64,000 nucleotides of DNA from an uncultured Bacillaceae bacterium. Its GTDB lineage: Bacteria > Bacillota > Bacilli > Bacillales > Bacillaceae_L. Location of the stretch: positions 62,001 through 126,000 of the forward strand of contig CANMHG010000003.1 in assembly GCA_947497585.1 (NCBI GenBank), read 5' to 3'. Positions 50,889 to 59,836 of this stretch are shown here, one piece after another (the first letter of the stretch is position 1; every line of letters begins with the position of its first letter). The translations under genes were made by a program, and so were the position numbers. The notes beneath the pieces are model-generated. The model had not been told where the DNA came from and made no database searches. It saw nothing but the letters and a program-made list of their open reading frames with translations.

Positions 50889-50936
50889 AAAAGACAAAAA
50901 AACTTGCCAATTTTTCGGCAAGTTTTTTGTCTTTTA
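50889..50936. terminator. Bidirectional terminator
   Basis: AAAGACAAAAAACTTGCC pairs with GGCAAGTTTTTTGTCTTT. T-runs are on both strands. It ends the dehydrogenase (+) and the M14 peptidase (-). Confidence 0.9.
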
Positions 50937-50937
50937 C

Positions 50938-53673
50938 CTATTTAATTTTGTTTGGTTGTTTTGTTGCTGCAGCAAAGATACTGTTCGCTAATAATCGGTA
51001 GCTATGTTGAGTATGACCTCTAAACACTAAGTCATTTGCGAATAGGCTGAAGGTAGTATCATTTACTGTTGTAGTAAAGGCTAGCGTTTGACCTTTAGCA
51101 CTTTCATGACCAGGCCACCAACCAGCTACATAAAAGTCATCTTCATTTGAGATTTTTGCAAGAACCTGTGCTCCACTTGGTACTGATGTTATCCATGAAC
51201 CAGAAGCTGTGTATAACAGTTCTTCACTTTCATAACCGGAGGTTAATAAATGGTTCGTAACATTAGCCTTTAGTAGACCTTCATGTGAAAGCTTAGTAGT
51301 CTTATAGTCAAAGCCTGAAAGTAGTTCAGCTTTTTTAACAGCTGCTAAAGCTCTTCCGCCAATACCTACATAGGTTTTTCCTTCTAACTCCTCTGCTTTA
51401 AATGCACCTGAGTCATCAATGATAACATCTGCTTCTTCAATATTTACAATTTTAAATCCTAATTCTTTTACAGAGAACGTACTTTGACTTGATCCAATAA
51501 CAGCAACTTTAGGTTGTTCAAGCTTTACTGTTTTTGGCGTTTTTGTTGCTGGTATAGAATCAAAAACATATTTAAATCGGTAAGGTTGTAAATCTTTTGT
51601 CATAACAACAAAATCTCCCTTACTGAAACCATAATTATCTTCTATGATGTATTCAACCTTCTTTCCTTTTGCAAGAAGATTATTTACAACTTTCACCACG
51701 TCATTATTTGAGTTCTTAAGAACCTGTTTTGGAACAGTAGTGTCTAAATTATTTTCAACAAGAATCACATGGTTAACATTTTTAATAGGAATTGTTTTAC
51801 GAGTAAATGCATCTTCAACGCGAACTTCTGCAATATCAAATCCTCTAAGTGCTGAAAAGTTTACAACGATAGGGTCATACATTGCATCCCAGTCAGAAAC
51901 GTTGTCTCCTTTATAAAGCATTGCATTTGCAAGGCCACGTTTTGCTTGTTTCATTGGTACAACATATGTACCTTTAGCGTAAACCTTTCCAGCAATAGTA
52001 ACTGCCTGAAGTGTTTCTTCTACTTTAATGCCGTTACGAATTAAATATTTAACCATATTTTTTGCTTCTAAGACATTCTTTTGATTTTCATCAACAGGAA
52101 TAACATAGTACTCAGGGAAGAAGTTCTCCATATCTCCACGAATACGTCCAATCTGTTCACCGGCTTGGTTTACATAGTACTGGTCAACAGCACGGTTATC
52201 TTCACCGTCTACGCCACGTTTGAATAGTGTTAATTGATTTTTGAAAAGTAGATCCTTATTTTCAATAACATATTTTGTTGCACCAAGACCTGAATGTAAC
52301 AAAGCACGTAAAGAATCTTGGCTTAATGTTGGAACCTCAATTGTATGGCCAAGAGAACCATGTAGCATTGCAAAAATTGCTGAGTATGCAGGTGTCATAT
52401 CGTCCCAACCATTACCCCAGTCAGTTAATGGGATAAAGTATGAATCCAATTTAGAGTTTGCAACTCCTGCACGACCCATTGCGTGTGCCTGATCCATCAT
52501 AGAATCAATTAGTAAATCATATTCAAAGTTCGGGTTATGTGGTGGTGTTGCTGGTTCAATTAAGAAGCCATTTACATAACCATGGCCATCAAGGAAAGAA
52601 AGTGGTGTCCACTTTGCTAATTCCTCGTTAATAGCAATAATTTCAGATTGTGTTTGATATGCATTGTCACGGTTTAAGTCAAATCCATTTGCATTTGCAC
52701 GCGTGTTTGCCACACGACCGTCAGGGTTACTAACAAAATTGAATAAGAAAATAACATGATCTAAAACATCGTTTACATTTAATGTGACAGTTGATTCTGT
52801 ACCATTGTCATCTGTTGTTTTAAATGTAACTACATCTTCAATTGCAAACTTTTTTAGTAATTCAACTTGGAAGTCAACACCTTCAACTTCATCAGGGTGA
52901 ATATTGTTAAGCCAGATTGGAACCTGATAATCACCAATTGTTCCGTTTTCAAGCTTCTTAAGTAATGTATCAGGATTTTCCAATGCATTAGGTAACGTTT
53001 CGTTAAGGTATTTATCTACTGCTGCTTTGTCTTTTGCAAGAACAACAAAAGGAATATCACGACCTTGTACGGATTTTCCTAAGTTCTTATATTCTAAGTA
53101 GCGATCAGTCTTTGCTTCAGCATCTGTGAAAACTTTGTCAATTGCTGGTTTAATTTCATCATACTTTAAAAATTCATCATATACATTTAAAGTAACAGTT
53201 GTTGAAGCTGTTAACGCTTCAGTTGCTGAAAGTGTTAGCTCGTAGTCGCCCATTAAGTCTGGGTATAACACACGAATTGAACGTGGTGCAAGGTTATCTG
53301 TATCAAATGGTAGCCCGAATTCTAAAGTTGCTTCGATGACAGTTCCACTTGTAAAGTGAGGTTCTTTGATTACCTTAATAAAAGATTCCCCACTAAACGT
53401 TTTTGCATCAGCATTCCATTTCTTCCATTCTTCCAAACTTTTATCTCCAAATTTCCACTGTAAATCATCTAAACTTACCTTTTTACCAAAATCAACCTTT
53501 ACATCCACTTTTCTAACCTCAGTAAGTGAAAGTAACGCTTGACTAACCTCAAGCTCTATTGTGCTTTGAGCCTGAACAGTACTTTGCGCACTCGTTTGGT
53601 TTGCTAAAGTAGTCGGTGCTACTAAAGATAAAACCAAAAGAAGCGTTAAAAATGACGCTAAATACTTTCTCAT
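50938..53673 (-). CDS. Secreted M14 zinc carboxypeptidase family protein (911 aa)
   Basis: A signal peptide (residues 1-24) and a beta-sandwich-like pro-region (40-170) precede the M14 peptidase core from about 185. Zinc ligands His259 and Glu262 lie in NNIHPDEVEG, and the substrate-binding Arg/Asn region in NPDGRVANTR ... NGFDLNRDN. LDGHGYVNG probably holds the third zinc ligand His. A long C-terminal region (480-911) follows, including a class-I-glutamine-amidotransferase-like segment. Similar large M14 proteins occur in Bacillus as extracellular peptidases. RBS AAGGGAG before ATG 53673. Confidence 0.88.
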   Translation of the reverse strand: MRKYLASFLTLLLVLSLVAPTTLANQTSAQSTVQAQSTIELEVSQALLSLTEVRKVDVKVDFGKKVSLDDLQWKFGDKSLEEWKKWNADAKTFSGESFIKVIKEPHFTSGTVIEATLEFGLPFDTDNLAPRSIRVLYPDLMGDYELTLSATEALTASTTVTLNVYDEFLKYDEIKPAIDKVFTDAEAKTDRYLEYKNLGKSVQGRDIPFVVLAKDKAAVDKYLNETLPNALENPDTLLKKLENGTIGDYQVPIWLNNIHPDEVEGVDFQVELLKKFAIEDVVTFKTTDDNGTESTVTLNVNDVLDHVIFLFNFVSNPDGRVANTRANANGFDLNRDNAYQTQSEIIAINEELAKWTPLSFLDGHGYVNGFLIEPATPPHNPNFEYDLLIDSMMDQAHAMGRAGVANSKLDSYFIPLTDWGNGWDDMTPAYSAIFAMLHGSLGHTIEVPTLSQDSLRALLHSGLGATKYVIENKDLLFKNQLTLFKRGVDGEDNRAVDQYYVNQAGEQIGRIRGDMENFFPEYYVIPVDENQKNVLEAKNMVKYLIRNGIKVEETLQAVTIAGKVYAKGTYVVPMKQAKRGLANAMLYKGDNVSDWDAMYDPIVVNFSALRGFDIAEVRVEDAFTRKTIPIKNVNHVILVENNLDTTVPKQVLKNSNNDVVKVVNNLLAKGKKVEYIIEDNYGFSKGDFVVMTKDLQPYRFKYVFDSIPATKTPKTVKLEQPKVAVIGSSQSTFSVKELGFKIVNIEEADVIIDDSGAFKAEELEGKTYVGIGGRALAAVKKAELLSGFDYKTTKLSHEGLLKANVTNHLLTSGYESEELLYTASGSWITSVPSGAQVLAKISNEDDFYVAGWWPGHESAKGQTLAFTTTVNDTTFSLFANDLVFRGHTQHSYRLLANSIFAAATKQPNKIK

Positions 53674-53822
53674 AACCTATCTCCCTTCAAACTAAAAAGT
53701 CTCAATATTGTAATTTACTAGAATACAAGAAAAACTATACCAAATTATTTCGTAAATGGAAAGAAAAAATATAAATTTTATTGCATAAAAATTCAAAAGT
53801 GTGACGAAAGGGGCCTTCTAAA

Positions 53823-53874
53823 GGGGCCTGACCCCCAGCCCGTTAACGCATTAACGCGCCGGGGGTCAGGCCCC
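53823..53874. repeat. REP-like palindrome 4 (full), next to RAYT gene
   Basis: GGGGCCTGACCCCC ... CCCGTTAACGCATTAACGCG ... GGGGGTCAGGCCCC. The centre differs (GTTAACGCATTAAC). It ends 92 bp before the RAYT start. Confidence 0.95.
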
Positions 53875-53966
53875 AAATGTCATATTCTGTTCACAATTTT
53901 GTAAAGAGGATTATGTTGTCCTTTGTCGAAAGGTGTAAATTGAAATAATTGAATAGGAGTGATTAA

Positions 53967-54527
53967 ATGTCAAGAAAGCATCGGATATGTTTTCCGGGAG
54001 CAACTTATCATATTACAGCTCGGGGAAATCGAAAAGCAGAAATTTTCCTAGAAAGAGAGGATTATCAGAAGTATTTAACAATATTTGAGAAAGTCCAAAG
54101 TACTCACCCCATTACTTTACACTCATATTGCCTCATGCCTAATCATGTACATCTCCTAATTGAAACAGATAATTTACCAATCTCACTATTTATGAAAGAG
54201 CTCCATGCACGGTACGCAATTTATTTTAATAGGAAATATGATCTTGTGGGCCATGTATTTCAAGGAAGGTACGGAGCAAAATTAATTGATTCTGTTACAT
54301 ACTTCCTAGAAGTCACGCGCTATATTCATCGAAATCCACTCGAGGCAAACCTTGTACTAGACCCTGAGAAATATCACTGGAGCAGTTACCCCGCCTATTT
54401 ATCTAAAGTTCAACATCCACTCATAAACACTACAAAGACATTAAGTTATTTTCAAAATCCAAGATATATGACCTATAAAGAATACGTTGAAAAAGAAGAC
54501 AAACATGTGAGGGAGGCTGGGAAATGA
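53967..54527 (+). CDS. REP-associated tyrosine transposase (RAYT), IS200/IS605-like (186 aa)
   Basis: HUH single-strand nuclease of the Y1 type: CLMPNHVHLLIETDN carries His60-x-His62, and YIHRNPLEANLV has the probable nucleophile Tyr119. The N-terminal signature ITARGNRKAEIFL is typical of RAYTs. It has no C-terminal HTH tail. RBS AGGAG before ATG 53967. RAYTs act on extragenic palindromes in proteobacteria. Here the GGGGTCAGGCCCC palindromes cluster around it, one 92 bp upstream. Its stop overlaps the start of the broken comM gene (ATGA). Confidence 0.9.
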   Translation: MSRKHRICFPGATYHITARGNRKAEIFLEREDYQKYLTIFEKVQSTHPITLHSYCLMPNHVHLLIETDNLPISLFMKELHARYAIYFNRKYDLVGHVFQGRYGAKLIDSVTYFLEVTRYIHRNPLEANLVLDPEKYHWSSYPAYLSKVQHPLINTTKTLSYFQNPRYMTYKEYVEKEDKHVREAGK

Positions 54528-55584
54528 TTGCAAAAGTCACAACCATTGGCTTAAAAGGGGTTGATGGGTATCGTGTACAGGTGGAAGTGCAGACAACCTG
54601 TGGAATGGAGGCTTTTAAAATAGTAGGCCTCCCCGACGCCTCTGTACGAGAATCTAAACAACGAGTTTCTGCTGCCTTACATTCACTAGAAAACTATCTG
54701 ATAGACCAAAAAACAATAGTGAATCTTTCCCCCTCGGAACAAAAGAAAAATGGTCCGTTATTTGAATTGCCAATTGCCATTGGCATTTTAAAAAGTATGA
54801 ATGTAATTGAATCGAAAATCGATAGTAATACTGGATTCCTAGGTGCCTTATCCCTAGATGGAACAGTTTTAGCAGTGGAAGGCATGTTACCTGCTATTTT
54901 GGCTGCAAAGAGAATTGGAATATCAACCTTGTATATGCCCTATAGTGAGGTCGTGGAGTGTTATTTTTAGATGAAATTGCAGAGTTTTCTAAGAAGACTC
55001 TTGATATGTTGCGACAACCAATAGAGAGTGGAGTCATAACAATTAGTAGAGTTCGGACAATTGTTAAGTATCCTGCGGCATTTTTGCTAATAGGAGCTAT
55101 GAATCCATGCCCATGTGGATACGAGGGATCTACATCTCATTATTGCACATGTTCACCTAAACAAGTCCAGTCATATCGAAATAAGCTTTCTGGCCCAATG
55201 AGAGATCGTTTTGATATTAACCTTTCTATTTAGCCGGTCATAATGAGTAGTCGGAATCCTTCAGATAATGAGACTTCAGAATCAATTCGAAAACGTGTTA
55301 CAGCTGCTCGGTATCGACAATACGAAAGATATGGTCAAGGCATTACAAACAGTAGGGTCTCTTTTGAATTATTAGTCCATTCGGGTACTATACCGGACCA
55401 GATACAAGACTTTCTAAAACATGTTACTTTTAAAAATAAATGGAGTAGCCGAGCACAAATAAAGATTTTACGTTTAGCCAGAACGATAGCTGATTTAAAA
55501 GGAATCGAGAAGATTAATGAAGACTCTATATTAGAAGCGATTAATCTGCACCAACTGTTTAATAAAGGAAACATTACCAACTAG
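54524..55584 (+). pseudogene. Broken comM/yifB-type magnesium-chelatase-like ATPase
   Basis: Part 1 (54524-54960) encodes the N-terminal ComM domain (GLKGVDGYRVQVEVQTTCGM, then VGLPDASVRESKQRVSAA). Part 2, in a different frame from about 54958, starts at VLFLDEIAEFSKKTLDMLRQ (Walker B) and runs to NPCPCG, the Cys cluster and RDRFDINLS. Part 3 after an in-frame TAG at 55231-55233 ends the AAA lid region. About 140-150 residues including the Walker A loop are deleted at the frame switch. At about 350 residues versus about 500 normally, with ATP site lost, it cannot work. Confidence 0.92.
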
Positions 55585-55632
55585 ATATCAGGATATGGTA
55601 GTAGTACAATTATGAAAGGAGGTGATATAAGT

Positions 55633-56082
55633 TTGGAAGAGAAGAAAATGGAAGGAATGCTTTCTCAATTAATTGGTATGGTAGGAAACATGAGAGAGGA
55701 TTTACTAGGAGTTAAAGAAGAAATCTGTTTAATAAAAAACGATCTACAAGAAGTAAAAAACGATCTGCAAGAAGTAAAGACCGATTTACAGGGAGTTAAG
55801 GATGACCTAAAAGGAGTAAAGGAAGAATTAAAAGGAGTCAAGAGTGATTTACAAGATGTAAAAGAAGATTTACAGGGAGTTAAGGACGACCTACAAGGAG
55901 TAAAGAACGACCTAAAAGGAGTAAAAGAAGAGCAACAGAAAATGAAAGAACTAAACGAAATCCGACATAAAGAAATAATGGACAAATTTAATTTGACAGC
56001 CATCGATCAAGACATCACATGGGAAAAAACTTCTCAAAACGAAAGAGAAATCGCAAAACTAAAGAAACTACTTGAAGTATAA
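55633..56082 (+). CDS. Heptad-repeat coiled-coil protein (149 aa)
   Basis: Start TTG 55633 is chosen by analogy with 40702-41025, where the same AAAGGAGGTGA precedes the start; ATG 55612 lies before that site. The centre is a run of about 11 near-perfect 7-residue units, D-L-Q/K-G/E-V-K-N/D/E, a textbook coiled coil, flanked by MEGMLSQLIGMVGNM and WEKTSQNEREIAKLKKLLE. The 21-bp DNA repeats suggest length variation between strains. Function is unknown. Confidence 0.8.
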   Translation: MEEKKMEGMLSQLIGMVGNMREDLLGVKEEICLIKNDLQEVKNDLQEVKTDLQGVKDDLKGVKEELKGVKSDLQDVKEDLQGVKDDLQGVKNDLKGVKEEQQKMKELNEIRHKEIMDKFNLTAIDQDITWEKTSQNEREIAKLKKLLEV

Positions 56083-56136
56083 CTTTCTTCGAAGTATCCT
56101 CATTAGATTCCGTTCGGATAATACTATTCAATATAG

Positions 56137-56190
56137 ATAGTGGGTACTCTCCAAATATAAAAAATTGGGGAGCACCCACTATATTTATTT
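56137..56190. terminator. Terminator after the coiled-coil gene
   Basis: ATAGTGGGT-ACT-CTCC pairs with GGGGAG-C-ACCCACTAT, followed by ATTTATTT. Confidence 0.75.
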
Positions 56191-56220
56191 AGCGCTTTAA
56201 CGTGTCGGGGGTCAGGCCCC
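56191..56220. repeat. REP-like palindrome 5 (half element)
   Basis: Only the right half (CGCTTTAACGTGTCGGGGGTCA then GGCCCC) is present. It overlaps the end of the L,D-transpeptidase gene and supplies its stop codon. Confidence 0.85.
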
Positions 56221-57906
56221 AGCTAGTATTCTTCTTATTTTTGTTCGGGGTTCAAGTATGGCTTGAAAAGGTGATGATGCATAAACGATGAATAAAAACT
56301 CATTCTGGTCATCATATTCTTGATTCGACAGCTGGTGTTTAACTGCAATTTTTAACCGATAGATTCCTGGGGATTTCGGTTTCCATTCAAACTTACTTTC
56401 TGCATTATACTCCCTTAGAATACTCCATTCTTTTCCATTAAAAACTGAAATGAGATACTCCAACTGATCTAAATCCTCAAATTCGATGTTTACACTTTCC
56501 CCAGATTGAACAAATTTTTCCTTATCAGATGTTATACCTTGAAAAGTTGCAGGTGTAAAAATTGTATATTCTAATGTTTCCTCATCATCAAACTCTTCTT
56601 TACTAAACTCATGTTTTGTTTGCATCTTTATTTGAAACGAACCGGGAGCCCCGGGTTGCCAGGTAAACTCCTTCATTTTTGAAAAGTCTTGTAGAGTGGT
56701 CCATTTCTCCCCATCATATATTAAAAATCTTACTAGGTTAGCAGTTTCATCATTTGTTGAACTAGTAAAAGACAGTGTAGTTCCAATTGGCTGTGGACTA
56801 TGTTTACTTGAGGAAAGTGAAATAAATTGAGCAGGCTCAAAAACGGTATAGGTTATTTCTTTCTCATCATCAGCACCTTTACTGGAAAGCTTGTTTTTCG
56901 TTTCCACTTTTATTTTATACGTACCAGGTTCCGTTGGAATCCATGTGAAATTTGCTTCAAAGGAATAATCCTTTACTGTAATCCATTCTTCTCCATCATA
57001 AATAGAAAACTTCAACATATTTTGGGATGTATCATTAGTAATAGCGGTTACTTCTATTTGAGTATTTGTTGATTGTGGACTCTCACTATTAAATGAAACT
57101 GAGTTGATATTAGCAGATACAAAGACTTCAAAAGGAACGATTTTTTCGTCATCGAAAGGTTTTTCAGAAGAAGTGCTTTTCACTTGCACCTTAACTTGAT
57201 AAGACCCAGCTATAAGAGGCTGCCATAGCAATTGGTTATTGGTCGAAAAGTCCTGTAATGTTGTCCAGGTGGCTCCATCAAAGACTGAGAACCTAAATAA
57301 GGAAGGATTTTTGTTAGTAGTTGAAGCCTTAATAGTGACCTCTGTATTTTCTGGCTGAGGACTCAATTTGTCAATGTTGACATTTGCTAACTTACTATAA
57401 GGCTCAAACCCATGACTTGCGGCAATGGTATCAAAGGATTTTGTTGTGTTCGTAATAATGACGGCTGTAAACTTTTCTATCCGTTCAAAAAGCCAACGAA
57501 CCTCGTCATTAAGCATTCTCACACACCCAGCGCTGGCATACGTACCGATAGATTTAGGGTTGTTATTACCATGAATGGCGTACGTTGTACCGTATGTTCC
57601 TCTTGCATCTAGACCTAACCACCGATCTCCAAGTGGATTTCGAGGATCTCCACCTGGAATTTTGTCCTTATAATAAGGTCGATTCTTTATTTTATTAACA
57701 ATCCGAAATGTACCTTCTGGAGTAAGGCTCTCACTCCTTCCTGTTGCAACTTTAAATACCCTTACAAGTTCTCCATTCTCATAAAAGGCCAGCTCATTCG
57801 TCTTCTTATTAATAATAATAAGCTGATTCACGGTTTCAGCATTAACAATTGAACCCCATACAAAAAAACACAATAAAAATGATAGAAATCCCGTTAATTT
57901 AGTCAT
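56212..57906 (-). CDS. Secreted L,D-transpeptidase with triple-Tyr/Ig-like repeats (564 aa)
   Basis: I start at ATG 57906 (MTKLTGFLSFLLCFFVWGSI), 10 codons inside the longest frame, since AGGGGG lies just before it. After the signal peptide comes a YkuD catalytic domain (about residues 25-155) with IHGNNNPKSIGTYASAGCVR, catalytic His and Cys. Four repeats of about 95 residues follow (FRFSVFDGATWTTLQDFS-like, ending in DDEK), similar to Y_Y_Y-type domains. It would cross-link peptidoglycan or attach proteins to it. The last residues ...LAGA and the TGA come from REP-like element 5, so the original C-terminus was altered. Confidence 0.88.
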   Translation of the reverse strand: MTKLTGFLSFLLCFFVWGSIVNAETVNQLIIINKKTNELAFYENGELVRVFKVATGRSESLTPEGTFRIVNKIKNRPYYKDKIPGGDPRNPLGDRWLGLDARGTYGTTYAIHGNNNPKSIGTYASAGCVRMLNDEVRWLFERIEKFTAVIITNTTKSFDTIAASHGFEPYSKLANVNIDKLSPQPENTEVTIKASTTNKNPSLFRFSVFDGATWTTLQDFSTNNQLLWQPLIAGSYQVKVQVKSTSSEKPFDDEKIVPFEVFVSANINSVSFNSESPQSTNTQIEVTAITNDTSQNMLKFSIYDGEEWITVKDYSFEANFTWIPTEPGTYKIKVETKNKLSSKGADDEKEITYTVFEPAQFISLSSSKHSPQPIGTTLSFTSSTNDETANLVRFLIYDGEKWTTLQDFSKMKEFTWQPGAPGSFQIKMQTKHEFSKEEFDDEETLEYTIFTPATFQGITSDKEKFVQSGESVNIEFEDLDQLEYLISVFNGKEWSILREYNAESKFEWKPKSPGIYRLKIAVKHQLSNQEYDDQNEFLFIVYASSPFQAILEPRTKIRRILAGA

Positions 57907-57983
57907 ACTACTGCCCCCTATATCTCCCTTATACACAATATATGTGGGACAAAAGAATTATTACAGAAAAAAAGCTTTATCCA

Positions 57984-58009
57984 TTTAAAGCGCTGGGGGT
58001 CAGGCCCCC
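57984..58009. repeat. REP-like palindrome 6 (half element)
   Basis: TTAAAGCGCTGGGGGTCAGG followed by CCCCC; the left half is missing. Confidence 0.85.
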
Positions 58010-58530
58010 GAGATCAAGATTTCCACCTAAGTTTAATTATTCGTACCAATCTCTTACTAGTTTAATAATTATTTTTAATGAGATATTTTTGTGAAGTTTT
58101 AGGTGATTTTCAAAATTGGATAGTACTAAAGAGCTAGAATTGCTTACTTCGTATAGTGAAATAGTTAGAAAAAGGTAAAGGGTTTGTTAGACTTTTGTAT
58201 GATTTGTATTTTTGAAAAAGTGATTGTAATTCAACTAACACCGCCAAAATGTAAAGAAGCAAGGATTTTAAAATAAAAAGGTTCAAAAAATGCGGACGGT
58301 TTAAACTATAGTTTAATGTCTGAATTTTTTAACTTTTAGATAACAATTCGTTAACTTAAAGTTGAAAATTTTCTGAATCTATTATGTTATAAATGTGATT
58401 AAGAATTTTAAATTCTTGCACTTTATAACTGTACAAGAAGGTGAGGGGTAGAAAGATCTATTTTCTGTGACGGGGTATAGAAAAAAATCTCCAGCGAATT
58501 TAAAAAAGGATTTAGTAAGGAGGACTTTAG
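58010..58530. other. Long AT-rich leader/promoter region of the SLH gene
   Basis: No ORF with support. It contains a short palindrome (AAACTATAGTTT, 58304-58315) and probable promoter sequences. The 5' untranslated region may be long, as is common for S-layer-type genes. Confidence 0.4.
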
Positions 58531-59802
58531 ATGAAGAGGATTAAAAAGGTGGCCATTACGAGTGCATTAGTGACTTCACTGGCATTCAGCAGTTATTCGG
58601 CAGTACATGCAGCAAGCTTCGATGATGTTACTGGTTTTGCGAGTGAACAATCGATTACAAAGTTAGTATCTTTAGGAATTATGAGAAATAATACAACTAT
58701 TTTTAACCCTAGTGACTCAGTAAAAAGATCTGAGTTTAGTGCAGTAATTAATAGAGTAGTATCTCAGGGTAACCCAAATGTAGTAAAAGTAACAGACCTT
58801 GATGTTACGAATGGTAAAAATAATGCAGCATTAAAGATGTTAAATTTAGGAGTATTCAAATTAAATAAAAACGGTCAATTCCGTCCTGGAAAAATGGTTA
58901 CATACTTTGAGCTAAGTAAAGCATTAGCTTTAGGTTTAGGGTTTAAAGCTTCGTGGACAAAAGATCCAGTTGACTATCTATACTTCTTAGACCGAAAAGG
59001 GGTTTTAGATATTGATACTGATTTAGATGCGGAAATTACGAGAGAAGATCTTGCTGTAGCAATTGACAAGTACTTAAAGGTAAAAGATTTTTACAACAAT
59101 GTTTCAGGTGTTGTCATTGATGTAAGGGATACACATATTACCATTAAAAATGAATTAGGTGAAGAGACGTATAACTTCCATTCAAACGCATCACTATTCT
59201 TAGATGACCAAGCAAGTGAAGCATCTTCACTAGGGCTTGGAACAATGGTTACTCTTACATTAAATAATAATAATGAAGTTGCATATGCAGAGGGAATTGG
59301 ACTTGATCAATTCGAAGGTACACTTGCTTATGATGCTGGGAAAATTAAAGTGAACGATACAAAATCATTAAATGTCAATTTAAATGCATATGTAACGCCA
59401 CTTCCAAATAACCCAGAAGGAGATTTTTCATTCACTATTTTAAGTAATTATATGAAGAACGGGGTTCAATTCTTTGGAACTGTTTTAACAAGTGTAGCGA
59501 ATGATGAGGTTACAGTAATTACTGCTTCGGTTTCTAAAGTTGATAAGAAGCCATTTAAAGTTACTGGTTCAAACGTAGAAGTAGACTTCTCTGGTAATGC
59601 ACTTCCTAATCAAACTTTCACTGTTGATGATACTGTAAAAGTTAGTGTAACTGAAGGAGAAACAAAGAAGGATGTAACACTTAAAGAGTTAGTAGCTCTT
59701 CAAACAAGCGGAAAAGTATTGTCAGGTACTTTGGAAATTTCAGCTGAGGGCGTTGTTAAAACGATCACTGCAACTGCAACTACACCACCTGCAAAGAACT
59801 AA
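58531..59802 (+). CDS. S-layer-homology (SLH) domain protein (423 aa)
   Basis: A signal peptide (residues 1-28, ending HAAS) is followed by three SLH repeats at about 30-75 (SFDDVTGFASEQSITKLVSL ... RSEFSAVINRVV), 83-135 and 140-185. They would anchor the protein to pyruvylated wall polymer. Residues 190-423 are beta-rich repeats without a known domain (VVIDVRDTHITIKNELGEET). RBS AAGGAGGA. It lies 34 bp before the peptide-binding protein gene, so they are probably co-transcribed, placing a wall-anchored protein in a transporter operon. Confidence 0.88.
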   Translation: MKRIKKVAITSALVTSLAFSSYSAVHAASFDDVTGFASEQSITKLVSLGIMRNNTTIFNPSDSVKRSEFSAVINRVVSQGNPNVVKVTDLDVTNGKNNAALKMLNLGVFKLNKNGQFRPGKMVTYFELSKALALGLGFKASWTKDPVDYLYFLDRKGVLDIDTDLDAEITREDLAVAIDKYLKVKDFYNNVSGVVIDVRDTHITIKNELGEETYNFHSNASLFLDDQASEASSLGLGTMVTLTLNNNNEVAYAEGIGLDQFEGTLAYDAGKIKVNDTKSLNVNLNAYVTPLPNNPEGDFSFTILSNYMKNGVQFFGTVLTSVANDEVTVITASVSKVDKKPFKVTGSNVEVDFSGNALPNQTFTVDDTVKVSVTEGETKKDVTLKELVALQTSGKVLSGTLEISAEGVVKTITATATTPPAKN

Positions 59803-59836
59803 CTATAAATTATAAATAGGCAAGGAGGAATAATGA

